Shown here piece by piece: positions 24,621 to 33,565 of a DNA stretch of 64,000 bases. Origin of the DNA: Bog-756 sp963813525 (GTDB lineage Bacteria; Actinomycetota; Acidimicrobiia; Acidimicrobiales; RAAP-2). A program made the translations under genes and the position numbers. How positions within the stretch are numbered: the first letter of the stretch is position 1; each line of letters opens with the position of its first letter. The notes beneath the pieces were generated by a model. It saw only the letters and a program-made list of their open reading frames with translations. It was not told the DNA's origin and searched no databases. The stretch lies in NCBI GenBank assembly GCA_963813525.1, contig CAWEZI010000005.1, positions 1,922,001 to 1,986,000 on the forward strand, read 5' to 3'.

Positions 24621-25837
24621 CGTCGCCCATCTACGGGCTGGGAACAGCCAGCCCGGGGCGGAGGAGGATCCCTGTCGGTGCCGTCCGCCTGATGGCCATG
24701 GTCGCCGCCGCCCTGGTGGTCGCCCTCATCGGCCTGGGCATCTCCGCCCTGGTGACCGGTGGTGGATCCTCGACGACGATCTCGGCCAGATTTGCCACCG
24801 CGCCGGGTCTCTACGTGGGCAACTCGGTCGACGTCCTGGGCATGCCGGTCGGGACGGTCACCAAGATCACCCCGGGCCCGAAATACGTGACGGTGGTCAT
24901 GCAAGTCCCCGCCTCCACACCCATACCGGCCGGGGCTGACGCCCTGGTCATGGCTCCCCAGGTGGTCAACGACCGCTACGTACAGCTCAATCCCGGCTAC
25001 ACGGGCGGAACCCGGATGGCGGACGATGCCGTGATCCCGATGGCGCGGACGGCAGTGCCGATCTCGGTCGACGGTATCGTCGACAGTCTCGACCAACTGG
25101 CCCGGGCGCTCGGACCCAACGGGGCCAACGCCCACGGCGCTCTGTCCGGCTTCGTCGCCAGTTCGGCCCACGCCTTCGGGGGGGATGGCGCTGCCCTGCA
25201 CTCGACGCTGACCTCGTTGGGCCAGGCCCTCGGCGCCCTTTCCTCCAAGAGCCCTCAGCTGACCGCTCTCTTCGACAACCTGGGCAATCTCAGTCAGGTG
25301 GCGTCCCAGTACACCGGCACCTACCAGGCCTTCGCCAACAATCTGGCCGCGGTGAGCACCGACCTGGCCGCCGATGACAGCAACATCGGAGCCGCCCTGG
25401 CCAACCTTCAGCGGGCCCTCGCCGCTCTGGCCCAGTTCACGGCCACCAACTCCTCCGCTCTCGGGACCAGTGTCACCAACCTTGACGCCTTCGCCGGCGC
25501 CGTTGCCGCCAAACAGCAGCAACTGGCCCAGGCCTTCGAGGCGCTTCCGGTCGCCCTGGGCAACATCGCCGAGGCCACCGATCCGAACGCCGCCGGGGGA
25601 CCCGCACTGCGGGCCCGGCTCGATCCGACGGGAGACTCGCAGGGGTTCTCCCAGTCGGTGTGCGGCAACCCGCTCCTTCGTCTTCTGCTTCTCTCGATCG
25701 ACCGGACCCAGGACAAAATCCCGACGATCGACCTCGACTGCGGGGTCAACGGCCTGTTGGCCAATCTCCCCACGCCGCCCGGTGCGTCCTCGGGCCCCGA
25801 CCTTTCCGTCGGCGCCCTGGTCGGAGGCAAGCCATGA
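24617..25837 (+). CDS. mceD: MCE-family protein, MceD position (406 aa)
   Basis: The frame is open from GTG 24608, but GTG 24617 gives a GTGA overlap with the previous stop, like its neighbours, and is preferred. Anchor at about residues 22-43 (VRLMAMVAAALVVALIGLGI), MCE domain with GLYVGNSVDVLGMPVGTVTK and MAPQVVNDRYVQLNPGY. A long helical segment rich in Ala/Leu/Gln follows to about residue 330, then a C-terminal domain with SVCGNPLLRLLLLSID. It is part of the same predicted lipid-translocating hexamer. Confidence 0.92.
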   Translation: MTSPIYGLGTASPGRRRIPVGAVRLMAMVAAALVVALIGLGISALVTGGGSSTTISARFATAPGLYVGNSVDVLGMPVGTVTKITPGPKYVTVVMQVPASTPIPAGADALVMAPQVVNDRYVQLNPGYTGGTRMADDAVIPMARTAVPISVDGIVDSLDQLARALGPNGANAHGALSGFVASSAHAFGGDGAALHSTLTSLGQALGALSSKSPQLTALFDNLGNLSQVASQYTGTYQAFANNLAAVSTDLAADDSNIGAALANLQRALAALAQFTATNSSALGTSVTNLDAFAGAVAAKQQQLAQAFEALPVALGNIAEATDPNAAGGPALRARLDPTGDSQGFSQSVCGNPLLRLLLLSIDRTQDKIPTIDLDCGVNGLLANLPTPPGASSGPDLSVGALVGGKP

Positions 25838-27030
25838 GCGACGAGCCCCTGGCCCGGCCCGTGGACCACGATGGCCCGAGGGGGGCTGAGGGGCATCCGC
25901 CATCCAAACCGTCGGTGGGCCGGTCCTGGGCGAGAAGGTCGGTCGGCGCGGCCCTGACCTGTGCGACCGCCCTCCTGGTCAGCAGTTGCGCATTGAGCTT
26001 GCAGTCCCTTCCCAAGGTCAGCGGGGTCAGCACCGCCACTTATCCGATCTACGCGGCGTTCTCCAACGTTCTCAACCTGCCGGACGACGCCCAGGTCCGG
26101 GTGGGGGCGCAGGTCGTCGGACAGGTGGGAGCCATATCCACCAAGAACTTCCAGGCCGACCTCACCCTGGACGTGGAGCAGTCGGTCCACCTGCCGGTGG
26201 GCACGACGGCACAGGTTCGTTTCGACGATCCCCTGGGCGATGAGTACGTCCTGCTGCAGCCGCCCACCAATCCTGGCAATGCCAGCCAGGTGAACATCCG
26301 GTTCCTGAGCCGCGGGGCGCGGATCCCCGAGAGCTCGACCAGCACGGCACCCAGTGTCGAGGACACCTTCGGTGCACTGTCCCTCGTTCTCAACGGCGGC
26401 GGGATCAACCAGCTCCAAACCATCATCGGTCAGCTCAACAACACCTTCAACGGCAATCAGGTACCCATCCGCTCATTCCTGACCACCATCGACAACGGGG
26501 TGAGCTCCCTGTCCGACGGGAAAGCGGCCATCGATGGCGCCCTGGCCTCCATCTCGAGTCTGAGCAGCAAACTGAACGGAGGGCGCCGCACCATCGCCAC
26601 CGGCCTCAACACGATCGGCCCGGCCATCGGCGTGCTGGCCGGCGAGAACAAGCAGATCTCCGGGCTGCTTCAGCAGTTGTCCAACCTCGGGGCGGTCGGC
26701 TCCGAGATCGCCGCCCAAAGCGGGCAGAATGCGGTTGTCGACGCTCACGACCTGTTGCCGGTGGTCCAACAGCTCGATTCGGTGTCGTCCCAGTTGGCTC
26801 CCGATCTCAGCGCACTGGCCGCCTTCGAGGCCGAGACCCCGAAGATCGCGCCCGGTGACTACCTGCAGGTCAACGCCATCATCAACGTGGATCTCCCCCC
26901 AGGGGAGTTCGAGCCCACCCTTTTGAGCTCCGAGCTGTCGGCCGACGGTTCGGCACCGACGGGTTCCGTTTCCCAACCAATGGAGGGAAGACAAGCAGTA
27001 TCTGATCTTCTCGCCGCCAGTGTCTGGTGA
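25834..27030 (+). CDS. mceE: MCE-family lipoprotein, MceE/LprK position (398 aa)
   Basis: ATG 25834 overlaps the upstream stop. The N-terminus is a lipoprotein signal: hydrophilic and Arg-containing to about residue 34, hydrophobic ALTCATALLVSSC with lipobox VSSC, so the mature protein would carry an N-terminal lipid. This is the rule for the fifth Mce protein of actinobacterial operons. MCE domain: DAQVRVGAQVVGQVGAIST and VRFDDPLGDEYVLLQPP. The helical region and C-terminus follow the family. It is separated from mceF by only seven bases. Confidence 0.92.
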   Translation: MSDEPLARPVDHDGPRGAEGHPPSKPSVGRSWARRSVGAALTCATALLVSSCALSLQSLPKVSGVSTATYPIYAAFSNVLNLPDDAQVRVGAQVVGQVGAISTKNFQADLTLDVEQSVHLPVGTTAQVRFDDPLGDEYVLLQPPTNPGNASQVNIRFLSRGARIPESSTSTAPSVEDTFGALSLVLNGGGINQLQTIIGQLNNTFNGNQVPIRSFLTTIDNGVSSLSDGKAAIDGALASISSLSSKLNGGRRTIATGLNTIGPAIGVLAGENKQISGLLQQLSNLGAVGSEIAAQSGQNAVVDAHDLLPVVQQLDSVSSQLAPDLSALAAFEAETPKIAPGDYLQVNAIINVDLPPGEFEPTLLSSELSADGSAPTGSVSQPMEGRQAVSDLLAASVW

Positions 27031-27037
27031 TGGAGTG

Positions 27038-28126
27038 ATGAAAAGCAAGCTCCTGCCCCGGATGATCGCATTGGCAGTGGTCATCTTCCTCGGCGTCTAT
27101 TACATCGTGTTCAACGTGATGCAGTACCGCCTGACCTCCCAACCGTTCCCGGTCACCGTGGTCATGCCGAGTGCCGGTGGCCTGTACTCGGGGGCCGATG
27201 TGACCTACAGGGGCGTGCAGGTCGGAAGAGTGACCGCCCTCGATCTTGGACCGACGGAGGTGTCGGTCAAACTGGGGATAAACGCCGGACAACAGATCCC
27301 CGACAACGGACCGGTCCGGGTCAAGGAACTCTCGGCTCTGGGCGAGCAGTACCTCGACCTGCAGCCCCAAAGCCCATCCGGACCCGACCTGCACTCGGGA
27401 TCGGTGATCCCCGCCAGCCGGGTGGTCCTTCCCACGCCGATCGGCACGACGCTGGTCGACCTCAACAAATTGCTCCAGAGCGTCAACCCGCAGGACCTTC
27501 AGACCGATGAGACCTTTCTGGCCAGCGCCTTCGTCGGTACCGGCCCGGACCTCCGGACGATCATCGTGACCGGCCAACGGCTGTTCAACGCCCTTGTCGC
27601 CGCCCAGCCCGAGACCGTCAACCTGGTGGTCGACGGGCAGACAGACCTACGGACGTTGGAAGCCACCGACGGTGACCTGGCAACCTTCACCCAGGGCCTG
27701 GCCTCGGTCACCCGGCAGCTGCGTGACTCCAATGGCGACGTGCAGGCACTCATCCGCAACAGCCAGAAGGCCGAGAAACAACTCAATCCGTTCCTGGCCG
27801 CCGACAGCACGCAGATCACCGCCCTCGTTGCCAGCCTGGGCACCGACGCGCAGGTGACCGCCCAACACAGCCAGGACACCCAAGCCCTCTTCGCCCTCCT
27901 TCCCGTCGTCTCCCAGGACCTGGCGTCGGTGGTGGGGAACGGGGGCGTTCACGGTGAACTGGCCTTCAACACCGAGGATCCTGTCTGCCCCTACATCCTC
28001 GGCGCCCTGATTCCGGGGCCGACCCAGGCGGTGACCAGTCCCGATCTGACCAACAACTGCACCACAGCGGCGCCGGGAATGCTTCAGCGTGGCGCCAACA
28101 GCATCCCGGGCTTCTCCGGTGGCTGA
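27038..28126 (+). CDS. mceF: MCE-family protein, MceF position (362 aa)
   Basis: ATG 27038 is taken as the start; GTG 27020 and 27035 are in-frame alternatives, and the Shine-Dalgarno is not decisive. Anchor at about residues 9-29 (MIALAVVIFLGVYYIVFNVM), MCE domain with GGLYSGADVTYRGVQVGRVT and VKELSALGEQYLDLQP. The helical segment is followed by a C-terminal part with two cysteines (EDPVCPYI, TNNCTT). It is the last gene of the core mce operon; a hairpin lies 76 bp after the stop. Confidence 0.92.
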   Translation: MKSKLLPRMIALAVVIFLGVYYIVFNVMQYRLTSQPFPVTVVMPSAGGLYSGADVTYRGVQVGRVTALDLGPTEVSVKLGINAGQQIPDNGPVRVKELSALGEQYLDLQPQSPSGPDLHSGSVIPASRVVLPTPIGTTLVDLNKLLQSVNPQDLQTDETFLASAFVGTGPDLRTIIVTGQRLFNALVAAQPETVNLVVDGQTDLRTLEATDGDLATFTQGLASVTRQLRDSNGDVQALIRNSQKAEKQLNPFLAADSTQITALVASLGTDAQVTAQHSQDTQALFALLPVVSQDLASVVGNGGVHGELAFNTEDPVCPYILGALIPGPTQAVTSPDLTNNCTTAAPGMLQRGANSIPGFSGG

Positions 28127-28201
28127 ACCGGCCGGTCACGGGTGGCCGGAGACGCCCGCAGTTGGCCAGCCGGGCGGTGGTGCCTGCCGACCAGGTTTGG
28201 T

Positions 28202-28217
28202 CCCGCCCGCAGGCGGG
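28202..28217 (+). terminator. Hairpin after mceF
   Basis: CCCGCC-CGCA-GGCGGG forms a 6-bp GC stem in the 156-bp gap between mceF and the next gene. A U-rich stretch is only partly present (CCTTTGTT, ten bases on). It may be a partial terminator. Confidence 0.4.
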
Positions 28218-28282
28218 CATAAAGCCTTTGTTACCGACGGGAAACTTAGCCCGCCGGACGTACGCACTGGCCGGAAGGGGGG

Positions 28283-29215
28283 ATGGTGCGAGGAAAGCCT
28301 GGGGGGTTGGTGAACAGAGAGCCGAGTCGGGTTTGGCTCGTCCCAACGAAGAAGGCATTGGTGGGCGTGGCGGCGCTGACCATCGTCGGTGCTGTTGTGA
28401 CGTCACCTGTGTGGCTGTCGTCGACCCTTCCGACCCAAGCAGCAGTGGGACACGGCTCGGGAGTGGGCCATGCGCCGGTCGCCGGCACGGCAAGTTCGAC
28501 GCTCGGGGGGAGTGGCAGCCGATCGGCAAAGACCGCTGTCGTGGCCAGCAAAGCCAGGCCGGGCAAAGCGAGGTTGACCTCTTCCACCCTTCCCAGTGAC
28601 TGCGTGCCCAATCCTGCCGGGCCCCCCACCAGCCCCTACCAGCTCGGCCTGGTGGGAACGGCAGCCAACGGCTCTCTCACGGCGGGACCGGCCACGGTTG
28701 CCAACGTCAATGCCAAGTTCTGCGGGATCGTGACGCTTGTCAACGGAACGCCCCCGTGCGCCGCCACCGGGACGGTCAACTCTCCCATCAACGGTCAGAT
28801 GTACGGACCTCTGTCCGTCGTGCTCACACTGGTCCCGGGGATGACGCCGACCATCGGGTTCACCGCCAACCCGGGGACGATCACCGGTGGATTCAGTTGC
28901 ACCTCGTCGCAGAACGGCCTGGCCGTCTCCCTCAACGCCCGGGTCAGTGGCAGCACCGCACCTCTGTTCGGGGTGTCCTGCACCGTCGGCCCCCTGGACC
29001 TGCCGCTCACCGGGGCGGTGACCGGACCCCTCAGCGCCGCCCACGCCACCCTGGGCAGCAGCGACTTCACCGTGCCGGCCCTGACCCCGTCACCTTCCTG
29101 TCCGGCTTCGGTGGCAGCCAACATCGACGACATCGCCGGGCTGCCGCTGCCCCCCGGGCGGGCCAGTGCCAATCTGCCGGTCACCGCATCGCTCTATCAA
29201 CCGCTGGCGCCTTAG
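28283..29215 (+). CDS. Secreted protein of an mce-linked Cys-containing family (310 aa)
   Basis: A signal or anchor segment at about residues 26-46 (LVGVAALTIVGAVVTSPVWL) and a low-complexity Ser/Gly linker precede an extracytoplasmic domain. That domain shows GFTANPGTITGGFSCTS, APLFGVSCTVGPLDLPLTG and SSDFTVPALTPSPSCP. The LxGxxCTxGxxxxP and xDFxVP...C patterns recur in the proteins at 33566 and partly at 30040, so these look like relatives. Even numbers of cysteines suggest disulfides. It follows the mce operon on the same strand. No function is known; a periplasmic or cell-wall accessory role in Mce transport is inference. Confidence 0.7.
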   Translation: MVRGKPGGLVNREPSRVWLVPTKKALVGVAALTIVGAVVTSPVWLSSTLPTQAAVGHGSGVGHAPVAGTASSTLGGSGSRSAKTAVVASKARPGKARLTSSTLPSDCVPNPAGPPTSPYQLGLVGTAANGSLTAGPATVANVNAKFCGIVTLVNGTPPCAATGTVNSPINGQMYGPLSVVLTLVPGMTPTIGFTANPGTITGGFSCTSSQNGLAVSLNARVSGSTAPLFGVSCTVGPLDLPLTGAVTGPLSAAHATLGSSDFTVPALTPSPSCPASVAANIDDIAGLPLPPGRASANLPVTASLYQPLAP

Positions 29216-29339
29216 CCGCTCAACGCCGATGAACAACAGGTCTGACACCCAACAACACTCAACCAAGGAGGACCACAGCACCATGTCAGAGCTCACCACC
29301 ACCAATCAGAGAAAGAGAAAGAGGGAGGGATCACCCACC

Positions 29340-29909
29340 ATGTCACACCTGAAGAAAACCATCTTCGCCATCGTTGCCACCATGGCGCTCGCCTTCGGTA
29401 TCGCCACCGCGGCCTACGCTTCGCAGCCGGTTGGCACCACCATCACCGGTAACCTGGCATCGGGAACGAGCGTCACCTTCAAAGGAGACATCGACTCGGT
29501 TCCGATCACCGTCAGCTGCACGACCTTTACTGTCACGGGCAAGGTGACCAGCGCCTCGAAGACCCTGCCGCTTTCGTCTCCCCCCACCATCTCGGGGTGC
29601 ACCGATAGCTCGGGAGGAACCGACACCATCACCACCTCGGGGTCGTGGTCAGCCACCCTCACCGCAAAGGCACTGACCCTGAACGCTCCCAAGGACGGGG
29701 CCACCTTCAAGTCCAGCATCCTGTCCGGTTGCACCATCACCGCCTTCCCCAAGAAGGCCGGCAAGATAAAGGGCAAGTACAACGGGTCGAACACCGACAC
29801 CGTGACGAACGCCAAGGTCGCCACCTCAGGCTCGGGATGCACCAGCACCACGGCCACGTCGTCGGCCGTGGAGGTTCTGAGCCCGGCTCCCGGCAAGCCT
29901 CCCTGGTAG
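29340..29909 (+). CDS. Small secreted Ser/Thr-rich protein (189 aa)
   Basis: A clear Sec signal peptide from ATG 29340: Lys-containing n-region, hydrophobic IFAIVATMALAFGIATAA, cleavage near AYA-SQ. The mature part is a beta-rich Ser/Thr domain with four cysteines (VSCTTF, ISGCTD, LSGCTI, GSGCTS). An in-frame ATG at 29283 has a perfect AAGGAGG and would add 19 polar residues, so the start is uncertain. Its Cys spacing and repeating strand pattern resemble the secreted proteins at 41682 and 58134. It is bounded downstream by a 13-bp perfect hairpin. Function unknown. Confidence 0.75.
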   Translation: MSHLKKTIFAIVATMALAFGIATAAYASQPVGTTITGNLASGTSVTFKGDIDSVPITVSCTTFTVTGKVTSASKTLPLSSPPTISGCTDSSGGTDTITTSGSWSATLTAKALTLNAPKDGATFKSSILSGCTITAFPKKAGKIKGKYNGSNTDTVTNAKVATSGSGCTSTTATSSAVEVLSPAPGKPPW

Positions 29910-29972
29910 GCAGGAAAGGATTCGGGCCGTACCGGCAGAGTCGATGGGCTCGCCACCAGTGAATCCCACAGT

Positions 29973-30003
29973 GGGTGGGCGGTGCGCACAGCACCGCCCA
30001 CCC
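29973..30003 (+). terminator. Very strong hairpin after the secreted-protein gene
   Basis: A 13-bp perfect GC-rich stem (29973-29985 with 29991-30003) closes a GCACA loop. No U tract follows. It probably terminates transcription from the 29340 gene. Confidence 0.7.
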
Positions 30004-30039
30004 GCCGCGGGGTCCGAAGGTACGGGCCGGGTTCAAGCG

Positions 30040-31335
30040 ATGGCGGGCAAGACGGGCAGGAGAGGTGTGCGGTTGTCGTCAATTCTCGTGGTGACGGTGA
30101 TGGTGGTGGTGGTTCTCTTGGTGGTCAACACCTCCGGCTCCACCCGCCCGAGCTCACCTCGAAGGAGCTCCGCCGAGGCGCGCCCCGCCCTCGACCCGGT
30201 CACCAGGGCGGCACCGCCGGCCCGGGCACCGGGATCGGCCCGGGTGAGCGCCTATCTCGCTGACCTGCCCCGGGCGGAGAGCGCAAGCTCTGGTCGACTG
30301 GCCGCACAGACCCCGGGCATGCCGGCGTGTAATCCGCCCCCCATACCGGCGGCCACCTACCCGCCGGGGGCACCCTACGGTGTCCCCTTCCTGGCCGCCA
30401 TCACCAACGGCCAGGTCTTGGCCGGGTACGACGAATGGACCGCCAACAACCTGGTGTGGAAGGCCGACCACATGAGGTTCGCCCTGTACCCGTGGCAGTC
30501 GAAGATCTACGACATCACCGGGTGGGTCACCGGGCTCCTCCAGCTCCCGAGCCTGACGGCCCAGATCGCCCCCCAGGACGTCGTCTTCTGTGACCAGGGG
30601 GGGGCCAGTTGTCTGAGCGCGGACTGGCCAGCGGGGGAGTGCGTCCAGATACAGGCCCAGTACGGGCCGTCCCCGGCCAGCAAGACGCCCCCGCCGGCGT
30701 TGGGGAGCGCTCACCCCGAGGGCACCTCCTGCAGCGACTACTCGACCCCGACGTTCGAGTGCTTTCCCTACGTGGTGAGCCTGACACCCTCGGGGACGAC
30801 AACACTGACCGTGTCGGGCGTTCAGCCCGACGGCGCCCTCGATGCCACGGTGAACACCGGGGCGGTGACGACGGTGGGCGAAGTCCCTCCGCCGCCGTCG
30901 ACGTCCACGTTCTCGTGTCAGGCCGCCCCGGCAACCCCCACCCTGTCGACCAAGGCAGGAGGCCTGCCGGCCACGGCACCCCCTGCGCCTACCCCCCCGG
31001 AAACCGACTACAGACCGTTGCAAACGGCGCCCCTGCCCATCACCGGGCCCCTGACCGGCTCGACCAGCACCCTGGCCACCAATGACTTCTCGGTGCCGGC
31101 ATTCGTTCCGAACGCCACCGGCGCCACTCCGTGCACCGCATTCCTGGCCGACAGCCTCAACACCTACGCCGGCGGATGGAACGCACTCTTCAAGGATCAG
31201 GGCGAGGGCCTCTACTACCTGAATGGCGGCACGAACCCGACGGCGGCGGCGCCGGGGTGGGCGCAGTTCTCGGCCACCACCACCGTGGTCAGCGTCGGCC
31301 TACCCACGGGACCACCGTCCGGGTTCAGTTTTTGA
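30040..31335 (+). CDS. Secreted or membrane-anchored protein, mce-linked (431 aa)
   Basis: The N-terminal helix at about residues 12-32 (LSSILVVTVMVVVVLLVVN) serves as signal or anchor, followed by a Pro/Ser-rich linker. The large extracytoplasmic region starts near residue 95 and contains about ten cysteines, including PQDVVFCDQGG, AGECVQIQ and FECFPYVVSL. Near the C-terminus LPITGPLTGSTSTL and TNDFSVPAFVPN match the pattern of the 28283 protein. The frame is open from 29944, but ATG 30040 gives a normal membrane-targeting start. Function is unknown. It lies between the mce operon and its ATPase gene. Confidence 0.65.
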   Translation: MAGKTGRRGVRLSSILVVTVMVVVVLLVVNTSGSTRPSSPRRSSAEARPALDPVTRAAPPARAPGSARVSAYLADLPRAESASSGRLAAQTPGMPACNPPPIPAATYPPGAPYGVPFLAAITNGQVLAGYDEWTANNLVWKADHMRFALYPWQSKIYDITGWVTGLLQLPSLTAQIAPQDVVFCDQGGASCLSADWPAGECVQIQAQYGPSPASKTPPPALGSAHPEGTSCSDYSTPTFECFPYVVSLTPSGTTTLTVSGVQPDGALDATVNTGAVTTVGEVPPPPSTSTFSCQAAPATPTLSTKAGGLPATAPPAPTPPETDYRPLQTAPLPITGPLTGSTSTLATNDFSVPAFVPNATGATPCTAFLADSLNTYAGGWNALFKDQGEGLYYLNGGTNPTAAAPGWAQFSATTTVVSVGLPTGPPSGFSF

Positions 31336-31389
31336 GACCCGCAGAGCCCGTATTCTCGGTACCCTGAGCGTGAAGAGGAGGAAGACCCG

Positions 31390-32397
31390 TTGGGAAGAAA
31401 AGGGGAGGTGATCCTCAAGGACGAAGCACCACCGGTGGAGGAGCACGTCCCCGAATCTGACCCGGTCATCTCGATCCAGGGAGTTTCCAAACGATTCGGG
31501 AACCACGTCGTCCTCGAGGACATCAGTTTCGACGTGCCACGGGGGAAGACCTCGGCCATCCTCGGACCCTCCGGTACGGGAAAGTCCGTTCTCCTGAAAG
31601 TGGTCATCGGACTGCTGCGGCCCGAGGCGGGTCAAGTGTTCATCGATGGCGATCCCATCATCGGAGTGCGCGAGAAGGAAGTCCTGCGGATTCGGCGGAA
31701 GATCGGCGTGCTCTTCCAGGACGGTGCCCTTTTCGGCTCGATGAATCTATTTGACAACATCGCCTTCCCGTTGATCGAGCACACCAGTAAGACCGACCGG
31801 GAGATACGAAACGTCGTTCTCCAGAAGGCCGAGCTGGTCGGACTGGTCAATCACCTGCACAAGCTCCCGGGCGAGGTGTCGGGGGGCATGCGCAAACGGG
31901 CCGGCCTGGCTCGGGCGCTGGTCCTCGAGCCGCAGATCCTCTTCTTCGACGAGCCCGACTCGGGCCTCGACCCGGTGCGCGTTGCCTACCTAGACGGACT
32001 CATCAACAACGTCCACGAAGAGACCGGTGCCACCTTCTTCATCATCAGTCACAACATCGAATCGGTGAAGAGGACAGCGCACTACTTGGGACTGCTGTTC
32101 CGTTCGAGGTTGGTGGGCTTCGGATCGAAAGAGATGATGACAACGTCGAAAGTCCCGGTGATCGAACAGTTTCTGGCCGGCCGCCCGGAGGGACCGATCG
32201 GCATGGACGAGATGGCTGACGCCGTGGAAGAGATCCCAGACCCCGACGACGACGCTCCACCCGCGTTCCCGTCCCCACCGACCCCCTCGTTGCCGCTGGT
32301 CGACACCGCACCTCACAGTGTCGAAACTGCCGCTGGCAATGGTTCTGAACGGACGATCGCAGACCCGAGCCCCGTCCATGGAGGTCGGGTCCTGTGA
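31390..32397 (+). CDS. mceG: ABC transporter ATPase for the Mce system (MceG/MlaF-like, 335 aa)
   Basis: Single ABC ATPase domain at residues 25-270: Walker A GPSGTGKS (59-66), Q-loop VLFQDGALF, signature VSGGMRKRAGLARAL (VSGGM as in MlaF proteins), Walker B ILFFDEPDSGLDP, switch His in IISHNIES. A Pro/Asp-rich C-terminal tail of about 70 residues follows, which is longer than the MlaF core. It energises the YrbE permeases. TTG 31390 is the start because AGGAGGAAG lies about seven bases upstream. In mycobacteria this ATPase is encoded apart from the mce operons; here it is 3.3 kb away, with the Mas gene following. Confidence 0.9.
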   Translation: MGRKGEVILKDEAPPVEEHVPESDPVISIQGVSKRFGNHVVLEDISFDVPRGKTSAILGPSGTGKSVLLKVVIGLLRPEAGQVFIDGDPIIGVREKEVLRIRRKIGVLFQDGALFGSMNLFDNIAFPLIEHTSKTDREIRNVVLQKAELVGLVNHLHKLPGEVSGGMRKRAGLARALVLEPQILFFDEPDSGLDPVRVAYLDGLINNVHEETGATFFIISHNIESVKRTAHYLGLLFRSRLVGFGSKEMMTTSKVPVIEQFLAGRPEGPIGMDEMADAVEEIPDPDDDAPPAFPSPPTPSLPLVDTAPHSVETAAGNGSERTIADPSPVHGGRVL

Positions 32398-32415
32398 GAT
32401 CCGAGGACCAGGACC

Positions 32416-32460
32416 ATCAGTCGGACAGAGGAAGACCATGACTATCAGTCGGAAAGAGGA
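32416..32460 (+). repeat. Direct repeat before the Mas gene
   Basis: ATCAGTCGGAcAGAGGA (32416-32432) recurs as ATCAGTCGGAaAGAGGA (32444-32460), period 28 bp. The second copy provides the AGAGGAGGAG ribosome-binding site of the gene at 32470. Confidence 0.75.
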
Positions 32461-32469
32461 GGAGTCGGC

Positions 32470-33435
32470 ATGGTGATCGACGATGTCAGTGTGCATCGGA
32501 CGGCCAACGAGGCAGCGATGAACGGCGGCTCTGTCAGTAGCGAGGGCCCTCCGGAAAAGCCCAAGGGAAAGCCGACCAAGAAGTCGAAGCAGAAGTCGGC
32601 CAAGAAGGGCGGCAAAGCAGGCACAGCGCTGAATTCCGGCTCCGATGAGGATCGAGGCTCCCCTGGATCTTCGGGAGGAACCGAGCCCGTGGGGCCGACC
32701 ATGGCCCCCACTTCTGTCGGTCGCCTGTCCGGTGAGCCCGACGTCCGGGTCGGAGGCGACAGCGTGGGCGGGAGCGCTGTGACCGTCGATGTGGATGAGC
32801 TCGATGTGGATGAGCTCGAAGTGGATGAGGCGCTGCAGGAGGAGCCGGTGGGACCAGAACCCGTTCCCGAGCCCGGAGTGACCGGTGCTGAGGCTTCAGC
32901 CGTCGACGATGACATCCGGTCGACAGCGGAATCTCGCCCGTCGAGGCGGCAACGGTGGATGCACTCCAAGGCCGCGCTGCTGGCGGCTGGTGCACTGGTC
33001 GTGGCCCTGGCGGTCGGATTGGCACTGAGCCTGTCGGCCTTGGGCAATCAGAACGCTCTGGCCAGCTCGCGTACCAGTGCGCTATCGGCTGCCAGGACAT
33101 ACACCGTTGAGCTGGCCAGTTACAACTACCGTGACCTCGATCGCGACTTCAGCACCGTGGCTGCCAATTCCACTCCCTCCTTCCGTCGCACTTTCGCCGA
33201 ATCGAGCGATGCCCTCAAGTCCACCCTCAGCCGGTACAAGGCAACGGCGGCGGCCAAAGTGGTGTCGGCCGGGGTTGTTTCGGCCAGCACGTCCCGAGCG
33301 GTGGTCCTGGTGTTCCTCGACCAAAATATCGCCAACTCGACCCAGACCAAACCCACCACCGATCGGAGCCAGGTGGAAATCACGCTGGTCAAATCGAGTG
33401 GCCGCTGGCTCGTCGATCAGGTCACATTGCTCTGA
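32470..33435 (+). CDS. Mce-associated membrane protein (Mas family, 321 aa)
   Basis: A long charged cytoplasmic N-terminus (about 160 residues) starts with a Lys-rich block, KPTKKSKQKSAKKGG, and includes an acidic repeat (VDVDELDVDELEVDE). One membrane helix follows (about residues 172-194, LLAAGALVVALAVGLALSL), then a VirB8/NTF2-like extracytoplasmic domain: SAARTYTVELASYNYRDLDRD, TSRAVVLVFLDQN and GRWLVDQVTLL. This is the layout of Mce-associated proteins that stabilise Mce complexes. ATG 32470 is preceded by AGAGGAGGAG. It follows mceG by 72 bp and is likely co-transcribed with it. Confidence 0.85.
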   Translation: MVIDDVSVHRTANEAAMNGGSVSSEGPPEKPKGKPTKKSKQKSAKKGGKAGTALNSGSDEDRGSPGSSGGTEPVGPTMAPTSVGRLSGEPDVRVGGDSVGGSAVTVDVDELDVDELEVDEALQEEPVGPEPVPEPGVTGAEASAVDDDIRSTAESRPSRRQRWMHSKAALLAAGALVVALAVGLALSLSALGNQNALASSRTSALSAARTYTVELASYNYRDLDRDFSTVAANSTPSFRRTFAESSDALKSTLSRYKATAAAKVVSAGVVSASTSRAVVLVFLDQNIANSTQTKPTTDRSQVEITLVKSSGRWLVDQVTLL

Positions 33436-33468
33436 CCGGTTGGCATCGGGTTCGGCCCGCATCCGGAT

Positions 33469-33494
33469 GTTTGGTCGCGTTTGGGTACGGGTAT
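33469..33494 (+). promoter_or_regulatory. SigF/SigB-type promoter, GTTT-N16-GGGTAT
   Basis: GTTT at 33469-33472 and GGGTAT at 33489-33494, about 70 bp before the secreted-protein gene at 33566. It has the same pattern as the sites at 7076, 19332 and 58677. Confidence 0.55.
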
Positions 33495-33565
33495 CGTCGC
33501 CTCGGTCCACGGAGGACCATACCGAATGGCGACGTACGCGCCCGGGAAAACAAGGGGGTCTCACC

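Noticed and set aside
31327..31352. GTTT-N16-CCGTAT upstream of mceG, similar to the SigF-type sites
   Set aside because: The -10 lacks the GGGTA core, so it was not counted among the stress-type promoters.
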